From assembly GCA_012728025.1 (NCBI GenBank), contig JAAYFX010000269.1, positions 1-8,052 on the forward strand: a DNA stretch of 8,052 bases, in the 5' to 3' direction. Below are positions 5,621-8,052 of the stretch, in pieces. Source of the stretch: Clostridiales bacterium (GTDB lineage Bacteria > Bacillota > Clostridia > Oscillospirales > Oscillospiraceae). Under the pieces are notes generated by a model. It did not search any database and had not been told where the DNA came from. It saw only the letters and a program-made list of their open reading frames with translations. The stretch's first letter is position 1. Each line of letters begins with the position of its first letter. The position numbers and the translations under genes were made by a program.

Positions 5621-7708
5621 TTATTCAACGCCCCGATAGTAAAGACCTCGGGTTATGCCGTTGGGAACATAGTCTGTTTTTCCAAAAAAGCCTTCTGCCA
5701 CACGAACACATTCCTCCGGCCCTTCATTGGTGAATAAAAGCCTGTATCCCCAAATGCCGGAGTTTTCCAAATCATCCATTTTGTCCGCCATGAAAAGCTT
5801 ATGTGTATTGTATATAACATTGCGGCAGCCAAATTCCTTCATAACGGGGAAAGATTGACCTGTACGGTCTGAAAGATTGACGTTTGCCTCACAGGCGCAG
5901 TTACCGGCGCTGTTTTTTATAATACACTGCTCACTTACCATAACAGGCAGACGTCCGTATGCAAAAACCTCCACATTAAGGGGCTTTTGCATATCTCTTA
6001 TCTGGCTCATGCGAAGCTCGAAGGAGGCTGTGGCTGAAATAAATCCAGCGGCGGAGAGCACCTGAAGGCTGTCGGAGTTAAAGGCGTTTAGCCCAAAGTC
6101 CCCACGGATATCAAAGCCCAAAAGCTTTGCAAACTTAATGTGTCCGATGTTACCCACAAGGGCTTCTTCAATGCCCATTTTACGGGCACGCTCCAACATT
6201 GCCCAAACCTCGTTTTTCTCTTTGTCAGTTATTATCCGAGGCAAAACAGCCACAGGAACTGCCCCTTTTTCCGCAAAGGGCAAAACAGCCGTGGGATTTG
6301 AAACAAGTATTTCAAGGGGAACGTAAATATAGTCCGGCTCACAGTCGGCAAGTCTTTTTGTAAGTTGCTCGGAGCTTGTAACCTGAAAAATGCGCTTTGG
6401 CTTTCCCAAGGTTTTAATGTCTCTGGGAGCGGGGGGCATTTTCCCCACAGGTCTTAGGGGGGCTTTTTTGCGCTCCTCTGTAAGGCTGTCTAAAAGAGAG
6501 CGGCGGATTTCATTTAAGGCGCTGGCAGGAAGAAAAAGCTCGGGTTCTATAACAGAGGAAACCTCGGTGCATAGATAGGGTGTGCCACCGGTTTTGTAAA
6601 GCTGCTCTCTGACAGAGGCCTCTGTTAAAGCCTGATTTTGGGCAGGCTGGGGAACAGGGCCGTCTCTAATAATCTTGTTTTTATCCTCATCCTCAACGGC
6701 AAAACGTGACTTTTCGCCGGCTTTTATGATGGAATAAAACTTTATGGGAACCCTTCTTGGCTCAGTGTTGGCATATTCCCTGCGGGCGGCGGAATAAAGC
6801 TTGTTAACATCTTTTTCCGGCTCGGTGCGAATGCCGAACATCTCAGGGCCGAGATTTCCGGTATAGTAGCCGTCTGTAAAGCCCTGACGGGAAAAGGCCG
6901 TCTCAAGCTGCTGCATTTCCTGCTCGGACGGCTCCTTCTTCTCACGGATTGCACGGGCATAGATGCCTGTGACTATGGCGGAGTATTCCGGACGCTTCAT
7001 ACGCCCTTCTATTTTAACGCTGGCAACGCCAAGCCTTTCAAGCTCATCAAGGTATTTTACAAGACAGTTGTCCTTAAGGCTTAAGGGGTAGTCGTCCATC
7101 CTGCCGCCAAGACTGTATTGGAGGCGGCAGGGCTGTGCGCAATAGCCTCGATTGCCGCTTCGCCTGCCGATAAGGGCGCTCATATAGCACTGGCCGGAGT
7201 GGCAGAAGCACAAGGCTCCGTGGACAAAAACCTCAACCTGAACAGGTGACCTGTGGGCAATGTCGGAAATTTGCTCTATGCTAAGCTCACGGGCCAAAAC
7301 CACACGACTTATACCAAGCTCGTAGGCAGCCTCGGCTCCGGCAATGTTGTGTATGCTCATTTGGGTGCTGGCGTGGAGGGGCAAATCCGGTAAAACACAT
7401 CTTAAAATTCGTGCAAGACCCAAATCTTGAACAATTATTGCATCTATGCCCACAGCGGAGGCAAAGCAAGCAAGACGCACTGCCTCCTCAATCTCCCTGT
7501 CGGACACAAGTGTGTTTAAGGTTAGGTAAACCTTACAGCCTCGGGCACGGCAATAGCGGACGGCAGTTTCAAATTCTTCGTCCGTAAAATTTTTTGCGTT
7601 GCGGCGGGCATTAAAGCCGCCAAAGCCCATATATATGGCATCTGCTCCGCTGGAAACGGCGGCAACCACCGTTTCAGGAGAGCCGGCCGGTGAAAGAAGC
7701 TCTAACAT
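5621..7708 (-). CDS. U32 family protein, RlhA/TrhP-like RNA hydroxylation factor
   Basis: U32 proteins are historically labelled collagenase-like peptidases, but characterised bacterial members such as RlhA and TrhP take part in hydroxylation of 23S rRNA or wobble uridine in tRNA. The N-terminal U32 domain (about 1-290) opens with MLELLSPAGSPE and carries the Cys signature HGALCFCHSGQC with NRGYCAQPC: C167, C174, C190 and C194, plus C169. SVKIEGRMKRPEY (230-242) is also family-typical. A DUF3656-like middle part (about 310-410) and a C-terminal domain (about 437-690) follow. The latter holds YGRLPVM (584-590), cysteines 595, 604, 606 and 628, and LSDRTGQSFPV. The 695 residues are near RlhA (653 in E. 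coli) and longer than TrhP (about 450). I start at the ATG at 7708, because the frame extends to 7909 only as an Arg/Pro-rich stretch over the end of zapA. A GGGAAAGG ribosome site lies just upstream. The target RNA cannot be inferred here. Confidence 0.88.
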   Translation of the reverse strand: MLELLSPAGSPETVVAAVSSGADAIYMGFGGFNARRNAKNFTDEEFETAVRYCRARGCKVYLTLNTLVSDREIEEAVRLACFASAVGIDAIIVQDLGLARILRCVLPDLPLHASTQMSIHNIAGAEAAYELGISRVVLARELSIEQISDIAHRSPVQVEVFVHGALCFCHSGQCYMSALIGRRSGNRGYCAQPCRLQYSLGGRMDDYPLSLKDNCLVKYLDELERLGVASVKIEGRMKRPEYSAIVTGIYARAIREKKEPSEQEMQQLETAFSRQGFTDGYYTGNLGPEMFGIRTEPEKDVNKLYSAARREYANTEPRRVPIKFYSIIKAGEKSRFAVEDEDKNKIIRDGPVPQPAQNQALTEASVREQLYKTGGTPYLCTEVSSVIEPELFLPASALNEIRRSLLDSLTEERKKAPLRPVGKMPPAPRDIKTLGKPKRIFQVTSSEQLTKRLADCEPDYIYVPLEILVSNPTAVLPFAEKGAVPVAVLPRIITDKEKNEVWAMLERARKMGIEEALVGNIGHIKFAKLLGFDIRGDFGLNAFNSDSLQVLSAAGFISATASFELRMSQIRDMQKPLNVEVFAYGRLPVMVSEQCIIKNSAGNCACEANVNLSDRTGQSFPVMKEFGCRNVIYNTHKLFMADKMDDLENSGIWGYRLLFTNEGPEECVRVAEGFFGKTDYVPNGITRGLYYRGVE

Positions 7709-7763
7709 TTTTTTGCCTTTCCCTTGGGTATTATGAATGCCGTCATAAGCCGTCGCCCCGCTT

Positions 7764-8030
7764 CTAAAGCAGGGTGGGCGGCTCGGGCGGGGCAGCAGCA
7801 GCGGCTTTTTTCCTTGACGGAGTCTTTTTCTTCTGCTCCTTAAAATAGCGGTCTGCAATGTCCAGAGCCGCCATGGTTGCACAGTCAAGGGCAGAAGCAT
7901 TGGAATCACGCTTTATTTCAAGAACCTTAACCGTAACAAAATTTGCAAGCTCTGCTACATATTCGGGGTCTTCATCCGTTCTAAGCTGATACTCACGTCC
8001 GGCAATTTCGACGAGAACTGTATTTGTCAT
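7764..8030 (-). CDS. zapA: Cell division protein ZapA
   Basis: Cytoplasmic protein that binds FtsZ and bundles its filaments to stabilise the Z ring. The 88 residues begin with VLVEIAGREYQLRTDEDPEY, the beta-strand head typical of ZapA, then a helix (AELANFVTVKVLEIKR) and ALDCATMAALDIADRYFKEQ, matching the family's DxAxLAALNIAD pattern. Length is like B. subtilis ZapA (85) but the last roughly 20 residues are Lys, then Ala/Pro rich, so the usual C-terminal coiled coil looks short. The ATG at 8030 has an AGAGGTG-like site about 9 nt upstream. The U32 gene follows after 55 nt without a visible terminator, and I recall this zapA-U32 pairing from other Clostridia. Only 22 nt of upstream sequence are present, so the promoter cannot be judged. 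Confidence 0.9.
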   Translation of the reverse strand: MTNTVLVEIAGREYQLRTDEDPEYVAELANFVTVKVLEIKRDSNASALDCATMAALDIADRYFKEQKKKTPSRKKAAAAAPPEPPTLL

Positions 8031-8052
8031 TACAGCTTCACCTCTTTCGTTA

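Noticed and set aside
5599..5628. Possible promoter before maf: TTGAAT, 18 nt, TATTAC on the minus strand.
   Set aside because: Both boxes match only 4 of 6 positions and the spacer is 18 nt, which is within chance for this A/T-rich gap. Not strong enough to annotate.
7709..7909. Upstream extension of the U32 reading frame to an ATG at 7909, adding 67 residues.
   Set aside because: The extra residues are Arg/Pro rich, unlike any U32 N-terminus, and overlap zapA in another frame. The ATG at 7708 has a ribosome site and gives the family start MLELLSPAG.

Overview
The window is a single co-directional block: every gene lies on the minus strand, so transcription runs from position 8052 towards position 1. 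Base composition looks moderate (about half G+C by eye). The gene content (ZapA, a long U32 protein, Maf, MreC, MreD, a class B PBP, a methylglyoxal-synthase homologue and a HisRS beginning with the RTLSGFMEL signature), the AAAGGA-type Shine-Dalgarno sites and the short intergenic gaps point to a chromosomal segment of a Clostridia-class Firmicute. I cannot name the genus. No mobile element, CRISPR array, tRNA or rRNA is visible.

In transcription order: zapA (8030-7764) encodes an FtsZ-ring stabiliser. A 695-aa U32-family protein (7708-5621) resembles the RlhA/TrhP RNA hydroxylation factors. maf (5567-4995) is a nucleotide pyrophosphatase and overlaps mreC (4998-4147) by 4 nt. mreD (4135-3620) and a PBP2/MrdA-type transpeptidase (3579-1477) complete a cell-elongation module. 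A methylglyoxal-synthase homologue (1376-975) follows from its own well-formed sigma-A-type promoter and ends in a strong rho-independent terminator. hisS (819 to beyond position 1) is truncated by the window edge.

The central theme is wall growth and division. ZapA acts at the Z ring; MreC and MreD scaffold the elongasome; PBP2 cross-links lateral-wall peptidoglycan. mreB, which often sits between maf and mreC, is absent here. RodA and MinCDE genes are also not in the window.

The most notable observation concerns the methylglyoxal-synthase homologue. Its fold and phosphate-binding residues look preserved, but the positions equivalent to the two E. coli catalytic aspartates (Asp71, Asp101) and to His98 are Ala, Glu and Ala. 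This suggests a binding-only pseudoenzyme, or a changed activity, immediately downstream of the wall-synthesis genes. Secondary points are a GTG start for this gene, tandem terminators with regularly spaced T-runs before hisS, two separate cysteine clusters in the U32 protein, and a Cys/His set near the PBP2 active site.
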